Positions 50,458-59,262 of a stretch of DNA of 64,000 nt are shown here, piece after piece (position 1 is the first letter of the stretch; each line of letters opens with the position of its first letter). The position numbers were made by a program, and so were the translations under genes. The DNA is from Streptosporangium saharense (GTDB taxonomy: Bacteria > Actinomycetota > Actinomycetes > Streptosporangiales > Streptosporangiaceae): NCBI RefSeq assembly GCF_014203715.1, contig NZ_JACHJP010000004.1, positions 613,856 through 677,855 on the forward strand, in the 5' to 3' direction. The notes below the pieces were generated by a model. It searched no databases, was not told the DNA's origin, and worked only from the letters and a program-made list of their open reading frames with translations.

Positions 50458-52446
50458 ATGCCGCAGTCCATCGCCGAACTCTCCGCCGTCAGCGTCCGCT
50501 ACGGCCGTCACGACGTCCTGGCCGGTATCGACCTCCGGCTCGAACAGGGGGAGTTCCTCGCCCTCGTCGGCCCCTCGGGAGCCGGAAAATCCACCCTGCT
50601 GCGCGTCCTGTCAGGGCTCCAGACCCCGACCTCCGGCACCGTACGGCGCCCGCAGGACACCCGTTCCGTCTTCCAGGCACCGCACCTGCTGCCGTGGCGG
50701 ACTGTCGCGCGCAACGTGCGCCTCGGCCTGGAGTACCGCGCCAACAGGGTGTCCAACGCCGATCTCAGGGTGGCCGAGGTCCTCGCCGAACTCGGCATCG
50801 CCGACCTGGCGCACCGCTACCCGTCCCAGCTCTCCGGCGGGCAGGCGCAGCGGGTCGCGGTCGCCAGGGCCGTGGTCGCCGGGCCCTCGCTGCTGCTGCT
50901 CGACGAGCCCTTCGGCGCGCTCGACCCCCTCACCAGGGCCGATCTGCAGGACTGGCTGCGCGCCGTACACGAAAGGCTGGGGCTCACGACGGTCCTGGTG
51001 ACGCACGACCTGGACGAGGCACTGTTGCTCGGGGACCGGATCGGGTTGCTGCACACCGGCGGGGAACCGCTTGAGGTGCTGCCGTCTCCGGTACGGCGCC
51101 GCGAGGACCTGGCCGACGGCTCCGCCAGGCGTGACCTGCTGACCCACTTCACCTCCACCGCGGAACGCTCCGACCTGGGCGGCTCGGACGCCGTGTCTGA
51201 TTTGGGCGGCTCTGAGGCGGCGCCTGATTCGGGTGCTTCGGAGGCGGTGCCGTACGAGACCCTGGTGGAAAAGGGCGCGACCCGCAGGGAGGCGCTGGTC
51301 GTCGCCGGTTCGCTCGCGCTGCTCGCGTTGCCCGTGGCCGGGGCGGCGCTGACCCCGGCGAGCAGGGCCGGAGCCAGCACGGCCGGAGGGGGTGAGACGC
51401 TGCGCATCGGCTATCTCCCCATCACGGACGCGGCGCCGCTGCTGCTGGCCCACGACTCGGGGCAGTTCGCGAACCGGGGCATCACGACCCCGCCGCCGAT
51501 CCTCTACCGGGGCTGGGCGCCGCTCGTCGAGGCGCTCCAGGGTGGCAACGTCGACATCGTTCACCTCCTGATGCCGCTGGCCGTCCAGTTGCGCTACGAC
51601 GCCAAGGTGCCGGTGAAGGTGCTCGCCTGGAACCACACGAACGGCTCGGCGCTCACCGTCGCCCACAAGGTCAACTCGGTGGACGACCTCGTGGGCACGA
51701 ACGTGGCCATCCCCGCCTGGTTCTCGGTGCACAACGTCGTCCTGCAGAAACTGCTGCGCGCCGCCGGGATCACCGCGGTCATCGACACCCCGCCGAGCAC
51801 GGCCGCCCGTACGGTCCAGCTCGTCGTCATCCCGCCCGCCGACATGCCCGCGGCGCTCGCCTCCGGCTCGATCTCCGGCTACATCGTCGCCGAGCCGTTC
51901 TGCGCCGTCGGGGAGGTGCGCGGGATGGGCAAGATCCTGCGCTTCACCGGCGACGTGTGGAAGGACCACGCCTGCTGCGTGACCGTCGTGCGCGAGTCTC
52001 TTGTACGGCAGAGCCCCGATGTGGCGCTGCGCGCGACCGAGGCCATCGTCGCCGCGCAGCTCGCGATCAGGAAGGACAGGAAGGCCGCGGCCGGACGTCT
52101 TTCGGCGGGCGGTTACCTCCCCCAGCCGCTGCCCGCCCTGGAACGCACCCTCGCCGAACACCAGGACCCGGCCTACGTCACCTCCGGCGCGGTACGGCAC
52201 CCGGAGTGGAGGTCGAACCGCGTCGACTTCCAGCCCCACCCCTACCCGACCTACACCGACGCGCTCGTCCGGGCGATGAAGGAGACGACCGTGGACGCGG
52301 ACGTGAGCTGGCTCCAAACCCTCGACCCGGCCACCGTGCACCGGGACCTGGTCGCCGTGGACATCTCCTCCACCGCGATCACCCGCGCGGGCGGGCTCGG
52401 GGCCTTCGGCGTGGCAGGGACGCGCACGGAGGTCGTCGAGCCATGA
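50458..52446 (+). CDS. fused ABC ATPase and substrate-binding protein (sulfonate/nitrate type)
   Basis: 662 residues from ATG 50458, with AGGGGA seven bases upstream. Residues 1-225 are a TauB/SsuB-type ATPase (Walker A GPSGAGKST, signature LSGGQAQRV, Walker B LLLLDEPFGALDP). A repeated linker (SDLGGSDAVSDLGGSEAAPD) follows. Residues about 275-305 hold a hydrophobic helix preceded by TRREALVVAGS, as in a Tat-like or lipoprotein signal. Residues 315-640 are an SsuA/NrtA-type binding protein (LRIGYLPITDAAPLLLAHDS, YIVAEPFCAVGEVRG). The fusion would place the ATPase in the cytoplasm and the binder outside. Separate genes are the norm, so this is unusual; the frame has no break. Confidence 0.85.
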   Translation: MPQSIAELSAVSVRYGRHDVLAGIDLRLEQGEFLALVGPSGAGKSTLLRVLSGLQTPTSGTVRRPQDTRSVFQAPHLLPWRTVARNVRLGLEYRANRVSNADLRVAEVLAELGIADLAHRYPSQLSGGQAQRVAVARAVVAGPSLLLLDEPFGALDPLTRADLQDWLRAVHERLGLTTVLVTHDLDEALLLGDRIGLLHTGGEPLEVLPSPVRRREDLADGSARRDLLTHFTSTAERSDLGGSDAVSDLGGSEAAPDSGASEAVPYETLVEKGATRREALVVAGSLALLALPVAGAALTPASRAGASTAGGGETLRIGYLPITDAAPLLLAHDSGQFANRGITTPPPILYRGWAPLVEALQGGNVDIVHLLMPLAVQLRYDAKVPVKVLAWNHTNGSALTVAHKVNSVDDLVGTNVAIPAWFSVHNVVLQKLLRAAGITAVIDTPPSTAARTVQLVVIPPADMPAALASGSISGYIVAEPFCAVGEVRGMGKILRFTGDVWKDHACCVTVVRESLVRQSPDVALRATEAIVAAQLAIRKDRKAAAGRLSAGGYLPQPLPALERTLAEHQDPAYVTSGAVRHPEWRSNRVDFQPHPYPTYTDALVRAMKETTVDADVSWLQTLDPATVHRDLVAVDISSTAITRAGGLGAFGVAGTRTEVVEP

Positions 52447-52496
52447 GCTTTCTGAATACTCGGCATGGGAGCGGTACGGAGGTCGTCGAGCCATGA
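52443..52496 (+). other. 17-codon coupling frame from a duplicated gene junction
   Basis: GAGGTCGTCGAGCCATGAGC occurs at 52429-52448 and again at 52479-52498. The duplication creates a 17-codon frame (MSFLNTRHGSGTEVVEP) that starts in the ATGA overlapping the fusion stop and ends in the ATGA overlapping the permease start. It probably keeps translation coupled across the 50-base duplication and is unlikely to have its own function. Confidence 0.65.
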
Positions 52497-53272
52497 GCAG
52501 TGTCCTGATCATTCGTCGCGGGAACGGTACGGCGGCGCGGATCGCGGCCCGTGCCGGGACGGTTCTGCTGGTCGTCGCGCTGTGGTGGCTGGCCACGCGG
52601 GTCGTGTTCGCGGGCAACGCCATCCTGTCCAGGATGGGACCCGCCTCCGCGTTCGCGGCGCTTGTGGAACAGCTCGGCGGGCACGCGACCCTCTCGGCGA
52701 TCACCGCGTCGCTGCGCAGACTGCTCCTCGGCCTCCTCCTCGCGACGGTCGCGGGCGTACCGCTGGGGCTGCTGTTCGGCTCCAGGGCGCTGGTGGAGTA
52801 CGCGACCGCCCCGGTCGTGCAGTTCCTACGCATGACCTCCCCGCTGGCGTGGGCGCCCCTGGTGATCGTCCTGCTCGGGTCCGGTGACGCCCCCGTCGTC
52901 GCGCTGGTCGCGCTCGCCGCGGTGTGGCCGATCGTGCTCGGCGTCTCCGCGGGCACCAGGGCCCTTGACCCCGGCGCAGTGCTGGTCGCGCGCTCCCTGG
53001 GGGCGACCCGCTGGGAGGTCGTCCGCAGCGTCGTCATCCCCGCCCTCGCGGGTCCTCTCCGCACGGCCCTGCGGGTCGCCCTCGGCGTCGCCTGGGTGGT
53101 GCTCGTCCCCGCGGAGATGTTCGGCGTCTCACAGGGCCTCGGCTACGCCGTCCTCAACGCCCGCGACAACCTCGACTACGAGGGCCTGGCCGCCACGATG
53201 CTCCTCATCGGAGCCATAGGCTTCCTCCTCGACCGAATCCTCAGCGGCAACCGCACCGGGTCCTCCTCCTAG
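52493..53272 (+). CDS. ABC permease of sulfonate/nitrate/taurine type
   Basis: 259 residues from ATG 52493. Six helices with the permease EAA-like loop GTRALDPGAVLVARSLGATR and WEVVRSVVIPALAGPLRTAL. It completes the importer made by the ATPase-binder fusion. Which sulfur or nitrogen compound is carried is unknown; the flavoprotein across the TetR gene suggests a sulfonate or thioether. Confidence 0.9.
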   Translation: MSSVLIIRRGNGTAARIAARAGTVLLVVALWWLATRVVFAGNAILSRMGPASAFAALVEQLGGHATLSAITASLRRLLLGLLLATVAGVPLGLLFGSRALVEYATAPVVQFLRMTSPLAWAPLVIVLLGSGDAPVVALVALAAVWPIVLGVSAGTRALDPGAVLVARSLGATRWEVVRSVVIPALAGPLRTALRVALGVAWVVLVPAEMFGVSQGLGYAVLNARDNLDYEGLAATMLLIGAIGFLLDRILSGNRTGSSS

Positions 53273-53276
53273 GCCT

Positions 53277-53668
53277 TCACTGCTTTGCGACCGTGCCGGG
53301 GTTCCAGGAGCGGGTGCTGAGGACGAGGCGGTAGCCGTCAGGGTCGGTGTGGGTGACGCCGTGCGCGTCCCAGTAGGGGTTGTGGGAGGGGACGCGGACG
53401 CCTCCCGTGGACAGGAGCCGGTCGAGCAGGGTCTGGTCGATGGGACCGGCCAGGTAGAGGACGAGGAGGTCGTCGACCGTGGGTGTGTGCTCCAGCGGGG
53501 CGTCGGGGTCGTGGGTCCGACCATGAGAAGGTCGTGCTCGCCGGGGACGTGTTCGGTGGTGCGCCACAGGACGTCCAGGCCCAGGCCCCGGACGTAGAAG
53601 GTCTCGGCGGCGGCCAGGTCGCGGGAGGGTCGCGCGACGCGGATCCGGACGGAGGCGTCGATCGTCAT
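53277..53668 (-). pseudogene. VOC-family gene with a frameshift
   Basis: From ATG 53668 the frame reads MTIDASVRIRVARPSRDLAA to EHDLLMVG at about 53515. The expected continuation is in another frame: THDPDAPLEHTPTVDDLLVL, then YWDAHGVTHTDPDGYRLVLS ending at TGA 53277. One inserted or lost base near 53515-53525 joins a complete VOC protein of about 130 residues. It overlaps the AhpD-like gene start. It may be a recent mutation or a sequencing error. Confidence 0.75.
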
Positions 53669-54126
53669 CGGCGCTCGTCCGTTCCGGCGATCTTGGCGGT
53701 GGCGATGGCGACGCGGTTCCAGGTGTTGATGGTGAGGATGACGGCGAGCACGTGGGCCAGCTCGGCCTCTTCGAACTGGGCGGCGGCTTCGGCGTAGACC
53801 TCGTCGGGGACACCGGCGTCGGCGATCAGGGTTACCGCTTCGGTCAGGGACAGCGCTGCCTGTTCTCGGGGGGAGAAGAAGTTCTTCGCCTCGCGCCAGA
53901 CGCCGATCATGTGGAGGCGAAGGTCGTCCTCACCGGCCTTGCGGGCATCGGTGACGTGCATGTGCAGGCAGTAGGCGCAGCCGTTGAGCTGGGAGGAGCG
54001 GATCTGGATCAGCTCGACCAGGGCGGGGTCGAGGCCGTCGCGGGCGGCGCCGTCGAAGCCGATCAGGGATCTGAACGCCTTCGGGGCGGTGGCGGCGAAG
54101 TTGAGGCGGGGCGCGGTGTTCGTCAC
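53665..54126 (-). CDS. AhpD-like / carboxymuconolactone decarboxylase family protein
   Basis: 153 residues. The peroxidatic CxxC-H motif is NGCAYCLHMHVTDARKAGE; LAHVLAVILTINTWNRVAI closes the fold. Members reduce hydroperoxides through a Cys pair or act in small-molecule detoxification. Its stop region overlaps the start of the VOC gene (ATGA). It is divergent from a MocR regulator, the usual arrangement for control of such genes. Confidence 0.88.
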   Translation of the reverse strand: MTNTAPRLNFAATAPKAFRSLIGFDGAARDGLDPALVELIQIRSSQLNGCAYCLHMHVTDARKAGEDDLRLHMIGVWREAKNFFSPREQAALSLTEAVTLIADAGVPDEVYAEAAAQFEEAELAHVLAVILTINTWNRVAIATAKIAGTDERR

Positions 54127-54172
54127 GGCACTAACCTAGGGAGCTCATAGACCGCCCAGGAGGTGCATTCCA

Positions 54173-55591
54173 GTGCCGAAATCATGGGTCAATTCCGCAG
54201 AGCGCATCGGTGCTGACCTGCATCTTGAGCTGGACGGGACCGGATCACGGCGGGCCGCTCTCGGGCGGGCGCTGCGGGCGGCGATCCAGGACGGGCGGCT
54301 CGCCCCGGGGGTGCGGCTGCCTCCTTACCGGTCGCTCGCGGTCGACCTCGGGGTCGCCAGGAACACGGTCGCCGACACCTACGCCGAACTGGTCGCCGAG
54401 GGCTGGCTGACCGCGCGGCAGGGCTCGGGAACCCGGGTCGCCGAACGCGCGGCTCCCGCGAAGACGGCGCGGGTGCCGAAGAAGCCGCGGGCGTTGCCCA
54501 CCGCCCCGGCGCACAACCTGACGCAGGGCCAGCCGGACGCGTCGTCGTTCCCCAGGAACGCCTGGTCCACCTCGACCCGCCGCGCTCTCGCGTCCGCGCC
54601 GAACGACGCGTTCGGGCCGGGTGATCCCCAGGGGCGGATCGAGCTGCGCACCGCGCTCGTCGACTATCTGGCCCGCGTCCGTGGGGTGCGGGCCGTACCG
54701 GAACGCATCGTGGTTTGTGCCGGTTTCGCCGACGCGCTACGCCTGCTGTTCGGTGGCGGCGTGCTGCGCGGCACGCTGGCCGTCGAAGCGTACGGCCTGG
54801 CGTTCCACCGTTCCCTGCTGGCCGCCGACGGGGTCAGGACGGTGCCGCTCGGCCTGGACGACCACGGCACCAGAACCGAGGACCTGGCCGGGCGGCGAGG
54901 TGTCCGCTCGGTGCTGCTCACCCCCGCCCACCAGTTCCCCATCGGCGGTCCGCTCACCCCGGCCCGCCGCAACGTCGCCGTCGACTGGGCACGCGAGCGC
55001 GGCGGCGTCGTGATCGAGGACGACTACGACGGCGAGTTCCGCTACGACCGGGAACCGGTGGGCGCGGTCCAGGCGCTCGATCCCGAGCACGTCCTGTACG
55101 TCGGCTCGACGAGCAAGAGCCTCTCGCCCGCCCTCCGGCTCGGCTGGATGGTGCTCCCCGAACGCCTGGTCGACCCGGTCCTGGCGGTGAAGGGCCAGCG
55201 CGAACGCTGGACCAGCGTCGTGGACCAGCTCACGTTCGCCGACCTGATCGTCTCCGGCGCCTATGACCGGCACATCCGCCACATGCGCCAGCGGTATCGC
55301 GAACGTCGCAACCGTCTGGCGGAGGCCCTCGCCGACCAGGCTCCGCACATCGAGGTGGCCGGCATCGCCGCGGGCCTGCACGCCGTCCTGCGCCTGCCGT
55401 ACGGCACCGAGGCTGCCACTTTGAAGGCCGCAGCCTGGCGCGGCGTGTCCCTGGACGGGCTGGCGGGCTTCCGTCACCCCGAAACCTCCGCCCACCTTGA
55501 GGGCCTCGTCGTCGGCTACGCGACCCCGTCCGACCACGCCTACGCCGCCGCCCTCGCCGCCCTCTGCGAGATCCTGCCACCTGCCCCGTGA
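54173..55591 (+). CDS. MocR/GabR-type PLP-dependent regulator
   Basis: 472 residues from GTG 54173, with AGGAGG nine bases upstream. A GntR-type winged helix occupies 20-90 (LRAAIQDGRLAPGVRLPPYR, SLAVDLGVARNTVADTYAEL). The remainder is a class I aminotransferase fold with the pyridoxal-binding Lys315 in YVGSTSKSLSPALRLGWM. Such proteins sense amino compounds or PLP itself. It is divergent from the AhpD/VOC genes, its probable targets. Confidence 0.92.
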   Translation: MPKSWVNSAERIGADLHLELDGTGSRRAALGRALRAAIQDGRLAPGVRLPPYRSLAVDLGVARNTVADTYAELVAEGWLTARQGSGTRVAERAAPAKTARVPKKPRALPTAPAHNLTQGQPDASSFPRNAWSTSTRRALASAPNDAFGPGDPQGRIELRTALVDYLARVRGVRAVPERIVVCAGFADALRLLFGGGVLRGTLAVEAYGLAFHRSLLAADGVRTVPLGLDDHGTRTEDLAGRRGVRSVLLTPAHQFPIGGPLTPARRNVAVDWARERGGVVIEDDYDGEFRYDREPVGAVQALDPEHVLYVGSTSKSLSPALRLGWMVLPERLVDPVLAVKGQRERWTSVVDQLTFADLIVSGAYDRHIRHMRQRYRERRNRLAEALADQAPHIEVAGIAAGLHAVLRLPYGTEAATLKAAAWRGVSLDGLAGFRHPETSAHLEGLVVGYATPSDHAYAAALAALCEILPPAP

Positions 55592-55686
55592 ACCCGCCGG
55601 AACGGCGAAAGCCCCGTCCGTGGACGGGTCGCGACGCCGGGTCCGGTCAGAGCGGTCATGATGAAGTCCTTCTTCGCGGCGGGGTG

Positions 55687-56172
55687 TCAGCGCTGCTGCC
55701 ATACGGGGCTGTCGAAGTAGTGGTTGTCGAAGTGCTCGGAGCTGTCGCGGATCTCCTGGACGGAGGCTTCGCCGTGGTGGACGCGCTCAAGCAGCCGGTA
55801 GTAGTCGAACCGGTCCATTCCGGGCGTGAAGACGACGAGCATCTCGGCCTCGGACCCCGCCGACGGAGCGAACGCGTGTGGGACGGTCGGTGGAACGGTG
55901 AGGAAGTCGCCCTGGCCGAGGGTCACGACCGTGTCGTTCAGCAGGATCCGCATCGAACCGCGCAGGACGTAGAACATCTCCGTGGCCCGGGTGTGGAAGT
56001 GCGCGGGCGCCCCCGGCGACCCCTCCAGGAACGTCGCCTTGTTGGCGGTCAACGCACCACCGGTGTCCCCGGAATCCGCGAGCAGGGTGATCAGACTGGT
56101 CGCCCCGTCCCGCAGGACCTCGGCCTCAAGGGCCCGAACGAGAACGGGCTGGTCAGCGGCGGCGAAGTTCAT
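55687..56172 (-). CDS. cupin-domain protein
   Basis: 161 residues from ATG 56172, with GGAGAG upstream. Cupin motif 1 is PAHFHTRATEMFYVLRG (two His, Glu), motif 2 is VPPTVPHAFAPSAGS. The metal ligands are present, so it could be a dioxygenase, isomerase or metal-dependent binder. It stands alone, behind a promoter with a perfect palindrome at 56188-56201. Confidence 0.85.
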   Translation of the reverse strand: MNFAAADQPVLVRALEAEVLRDGATSLITLLADSGDTGGALTANKATFLEGSPGAPAHFHTRATEMFYVLRGSMRILLNDTVVTLGQGDFLTVPPTVPHAFAPSAGSEAEMLVVFTPGMDRFDYYRLLERVHHGEASVQEIRDSSEHFDNHYFDSPVWQQR

Positions 56173-56491
56173 GATCTCTCCAATGTTCGGTGACGTCACC
56201 GGACCATTTCTCCGTGGCGACATCACCGAATCTAGAACCCGAAAAGACCCGCCACATGGTTCATTTTGGCTCTGAAAACATGGGTCAATCTACGGCCAGA
56301 CCTCCCTGCGTGGCCCCCGCGACCTCCCAGTGGCCGAGATGCCATCGGGAGCTTGGCTCCCTACCGCGTGCCTTCGGCATGCGGCACGAGCGGGCTTCGG
56401 TAAAGGCGGTTTCGTCGTGTGTCTCATCCGGAGAACATGGGCACGACCTATCCGGAATTCCGGGAACCGGCTCCAGTCTGATCGTCAGAGG
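56173..56491. other. intergenic stretch between cupin gene and unknown gene
   Basis: About 320 bases. The cupin-proximal end carries the palindrome at 56188-56201 and a related half-site CGACATCACCGAA. Beyond that I see no gene; frames lack ribosome sites and family character. Confidence 0.5.
56188..56201. promoter_or_regulatory. palindromic operator in the cupin promoter
   Basis: CGGTGACGTCACCG is a perfect 14-base palindrome 16 bases upstream of the cupin ATG. A half-site (CATCACCGAA, from 56221) follows about 30 bases away. It could be the site of an unknown repressor, as no regulator gene is adjacent. Confidence 0.6.
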
Positions 56492-56887
56492 ATGATGAAG
56501 AATCTCCGGGAAGATCGTTTACGGCGGATCATGGGCCTTCTGGGACGGGCCGGTGAGGTGGACTGGGCGCGGGTCATCGTAGGACCCACGCTCGACGGAG
56601 CTCCCAGGCCCCCACTCGTGGTCTGGCGCTTCAAACCCGGCTACGAGCCCGGCGAGATGAGGTTGGCGGCCTCGGTGAGGTCGTATCAAGGTGAAGTCGG
56701 CTGGTCGCTGGAGCACCGAAACCGTAATTGGTCACTTCAGCCCCGCCTGGTCGCGGAAGCCTTCGAAAAAGGCGGATGGCGGCTGGACACGGAGCTGATT
56801 CTGCACTTCTCGCAGCACGAACCCGACTTCTCCCGGAAGTCGATGGGTGACTTCGATGGTCTCATCGCTCATCTGGAGGAGGGGTGA
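56492..56887 (+). CDS. unknown small protein
   Basis: 131 residues from ATG 56492 (56495 also possible), with AGAGG close by. LREDRLRRIMGLLGRAGEVD, WRFKPGYEPGEMRLAASVRS and FSQHEPDFSRKSMGDFDGLI are typical parts. It appears cytoplasmic with mixed alpha and beta structure. The later codons are less GC-rich than the surroundings. I do not recognise the family. Confidence 0.6.
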   Translation: MMKNLREDRLRRIMGLLGRAGEVDWARVIVGPTLDGAPRPPLVVWRFKPGYEPGEMRLAASVRSYQGEVGWSLEHRNRNWSLQPRLVAEAFEKGGWRLDTELILHFSQHEPDFSRKSMGDFDGLIAHLEEG

Positions 56888-56973
56888 GGCCAGATGTCCC
56901 GCCGGTGACCTGTACGGATTCGTGCGAGCCGTAGCGTGCCTGCCAGCCCTTGGGTCTCAGAGGAGTCGGCTTG

Positions 56974-57024
56974 ACTTATCGTTTTTCGATAAATTATCGT
57001 CCTGTTTATCGAAAAACGATAAGT
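56974..57024. promoter_or_regulatory. 20-bp inverted repeat operator before the DUF2975/YozG pair
   Basis: ACTTATCGTTTTTCGATAAA (56974-56993) is mirrored exactly at 57005-57024, with an 11-base centre. Each arm is itself a small palindrome, TATCG-TTTTT-CGATA. Repeats of this TATCG/CGATA type precede DUF2975 and small XRE gene pairs in many actinobacteria, so this is probably the operator of the XRE protein encoded downstream. Confidence 0.75.
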
Positions 57025-57034
57025 GGGGGGCGTG

Positions 57035-57649
57035 GTGTCCGAGAGGAAGCTTTCGCTGGAGCCTTTGGCCGCCGGGGCGTCGGGCGGGCTGCTGTCACTC
57101 GTCGTCCTTGCGGTGGTGGGGGTGGTGCTGGTCGTCTCCGGGAGCGGCAGCGTCTTCGGGCTGGGTGGCGGGACCGCGTGTGCCGTCGATCCGGGCCTGG
57201 CAGTGGGCGGGGTTCTCGCTGAACGTGCCGCTCCGGGGGTGTCGACGACGGCGACGGAGGTGCAGTTCTGTACGAGTGACCCCAACGGGGCTCAGATGAT
57301 GTGGCAGGCACTCACCGCCCTCCCTGGCTTCGTGCTCGCTGCGGGTGTGCTCGTCCTGGTGTGGCGTCTGATTCGCGTCGCGGGCAGTCGAGGTGCCTAC
57401 ACACCCGATGTGGTGAGGGGACTCCGCGCCCTGGCGTGGTGCCTGCTGGCCGGTGCCGTCCTGGCGCCGATCGTCCAGGACATCGCCAACGCCCAACTGC
57501 TCCGTACGCTCAGCGCCGACTACTCATACACGTTCCAACTGCCCGACATCTCGCTGGCGGCCGTTCTCACCGGGCTGGGGCTCATCGCCCTTACGCGGGT
57601 GATGAGGAACGCCGTTCGGATGCGTGAGGACCTCGAAGGTCTGGTCTGA
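57035..57649 (+). CDS. DUF2975-like membrane protein
   Basis: 204 residues from GTG 57035 (GTG 57032 also possible), behind GGGGGG. Four helices at about 16-40, 88-110, 130-150 and 165-185, with the RGAYTPDVVRGLRALAWCLL segment usual for the family before helix 3. A pair of cysteines lies in the outer loop. The next gene, a small XRE protein, starts in its stop codon (TGATG). The family function is unknown; the XRE partner is thought to be controlled by the membrane protein. Confidence 0.82.
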   Translation: MSERKLSLEPLAAGASGGLLSLVVLAVVGVVLVVSGSGSVFGLGGGTACAVDPGLAVGGVLAERAAPGVSTTATEVQFCTSDPNGAQMMWQALTALPGFVLAAGVLVLVWRLIRVAGSRGAYTPDVVRGLRALAWCLLAGAVLAPIVQDIANAQLLRTLSADYSYTFQLPDISLAAVLTGLGLIALTRVMRNAVRMREDLEGLV

Positions 57650-57882
57650 TGCCACCCGCCGACATGGAAGAACACGGTATAGACGTGCACCTCGATCTCC
57701 TGCTCAGAGAACGAGGAATGACCCTCACGGAATTGTCAGAACGCGTCGGCGTCACCATCGTGAACCTGTCCATCCTCAAGAATGGCCATGCTAGAGCGAT
57801 CAGGTTCAGCACACTGACCAAGATCTGCGAGGCGCTGGACTGCCAACCAGGAGACCTCCTCTCCTGGCGTGGAAAAGGCTGA
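57649..57882 (+). CDS. small XRE-family regulator, YozG type
   Basis: 77 residues from ATG 57649, or 72 from ATG 57664. The whole protein is one helix-turn-helix (HLDLLLRERGMTLTELSERV, GVTIVNLSILKNGHARAIRF, STLTKICEALDCQPGDLLSW). It is the normal partner of DUF2975 proteins and probably binds the TATCG/CGATA repeat at 56974-57024. Translation is coupled to the membrane protein. Confidence 0.88.
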   Translation: MPPADMEEHGIDVHLDLLLRERGMTLTELSERVGVTIVNLSILKNGHARAIRFSTLTKICEALDCQPGDLLSWRGKG

Positions 57883-58013
57883 AGGCCATGACTCACCGAC
57901 GCCTCGGAACGTCCGCATCGGACCGAATCTCCGAGGGGCATAATTTCAATGACCCCAGCTCGTTGAAGGTGAGGATAGATTCTGCTTCCTTGAAAATGGT
58001 TAGTAGAAGGAAC

Positions 58014-58256
58014 ATGGTGGATCGAGAGCAGGGAAGGCGACTGGCCGAGGAGTTCATCGCCACGGACATCGAGACGACGATTGGAGAAAGAGTGGTGATC
58101 GTCGCGGAGCGTGAGACCTCTTCTCACTGGATCTTCGCGTACCAGACCCGACGGCACGTGGAAGAAGGAGTGCTGAGCGCCGCGCTTGCGGGCAACCTCC
58201 CCGTTCACGTGAGCAAAGAGAACGGCGTGGTCTCGATGGAGATCGCTGACTGGTAG
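58014..58256 (+). CDS. YrhB/Imm35-like small protein
   Basis: 80 residues from ATG 58014, with AGAAGG four bases upstream; the longer frame from 57888 lacks a ribosome site. LAEEFIATDIETTIGERVVI and SSHWIFAYQTRRHVEEGVLS, then LAGNLPVHVSKENGVVSMEI match the Imm35/YrhB pattern, in which members act as immunity proteins or chaperones. No toxin gene is adjacent. Confidence 0.65.
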   Translation: MVDREQGRRLAEEFIATDIETTIGERVVIVAERETSSHWIFAYQTRRHVEEGVLSAALAGNLPVHVSKENGVVSMEIADW

Positions 58257-58434
58257 AGATGAAAACGTAGGTCACGAGAGTGAAGGAGATCCCTGACGCC
58301 GTCTGTGATCATGAGTCCGGTGCGGGTGCCTGTGGTGGAATGATCAAGTGGGATATGGCATCTGTATCGGGAGATCCCACAAGAGTGCAGTCAGCGTCAA
58401 GCTTTGACGTTGGGGGCGGTCCTACGGTCGTCGC

Positions 58435-59262
58435 GTGCTCGACGAACTCTCGAAGATGCCCATCGCACGGCGGCGGCGCCTGGGATCACGCTGGGGGCTC
58501 GGCGCGGTGCTGCTCGCACTGACCGCCTGGCTTTTCTGGACGGTCGTCACCAGTCCGAACCTCGACTGGGCGGTGATCGGATCCTATCTGTTCTCGGAAC
58601 CGATCCTCAGCGGGGTCGGGGTGACGCTGCTGCTCACCGTGCTGACCCTGCTGTTCGGCCTGCTCCTCGGGATGCTGCTGGCCCTGATGCGACAGTCCGA
58701 CAACCCGGTGCTCAGCGCGGCCTACGCGGGCTACGTCTGGTTCTTCCGTGGAACGCCACTGCTGGTGCAGTTGGTCTTCTGGTTCAACCTCGCGCTGCTG
58801 TTCCCCAGGATTGGCATCGGGATTCCCGGCACCTCCCTCGGCTGGTACGGCGAGGCCAACACGCTGATCACCCCGTTCGTCGCGGCGCTGTTCGGCCTGG
58901 CCCTGCACGAGGCCGCGTACATGGCGGAGATCATCCGGGGTGGTTTCCTGGCCATCCCGCGTGGCCAGGTGGACGCCGCGCTCATGATCGGCATGACCCC
59001 GGGGCAGGCGTCGCGGCGGATCGTGGTGCCGCAGGCCATCCGGGTGATCCTGCCCGCGCTCGGCAACCAGTTCATCCTCATCCTGAAGGGCACCTCGATG
59101 GTCTCGGTCATCGGCGGTGGTGACCTGCTGACCCGCGCCCAGCAGATCTACGGCCAGAACTACCAGGTCATCGCACTGCTCCTGGTCGCCTCCCTGTGGT
59201 ACCTGGCGCTGGTCAGCCTGGCCTCCATCGGCCAGCACTACCTTGAGCGGGGGCTGCGGTGA
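58435..59262 (+). CDS. polar amino-acid ABC permease (HisM/GlnP type)
   Basis: 275 residues from GTG 58435 (ATG 58456 is an alternative). It has a long N-terminal hydrophobic lead, then the HisM-type core with [40 protein letters not shown] (EAA loop) and [20 protein letters not shown]. Its stop overlaps the ATPase start (GTGA). It forms the membrane channel of an importer with the ATPase and the lipoprotein downstream. Confidence 0.92.
   Translation: MLDELSKMPIARRRRLGSRWGLGAVLLALTAWLFWTVVTSPNLDWAVIGSYLFSEPILSGVGVTLLLTVLTLLFGLLLGMLLALMRQSDNPVLSAAYAGYVWFFRGTPLLVQLVFWFNLALLFPRIGIGIPGTSLGWYGEANTLITPFVAALFGLALHEAAYMAEIIRGGFLAIPRGQVDAALMIGMTPGQASRRIVVPQAIRVILPALGNQFILILKGTSMVSVIGGGDLLTRAQQIYGQNYQVIALLLVASLWYLALVSLASIGQHYLERGLR

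Noticed and set aside
49087..50511. N-terminal extension of the flavoprotein frame to 50511
   Set aside because: It crosses the DUF4242-like and TetR genes in another frame; the true start is GTG 49086.
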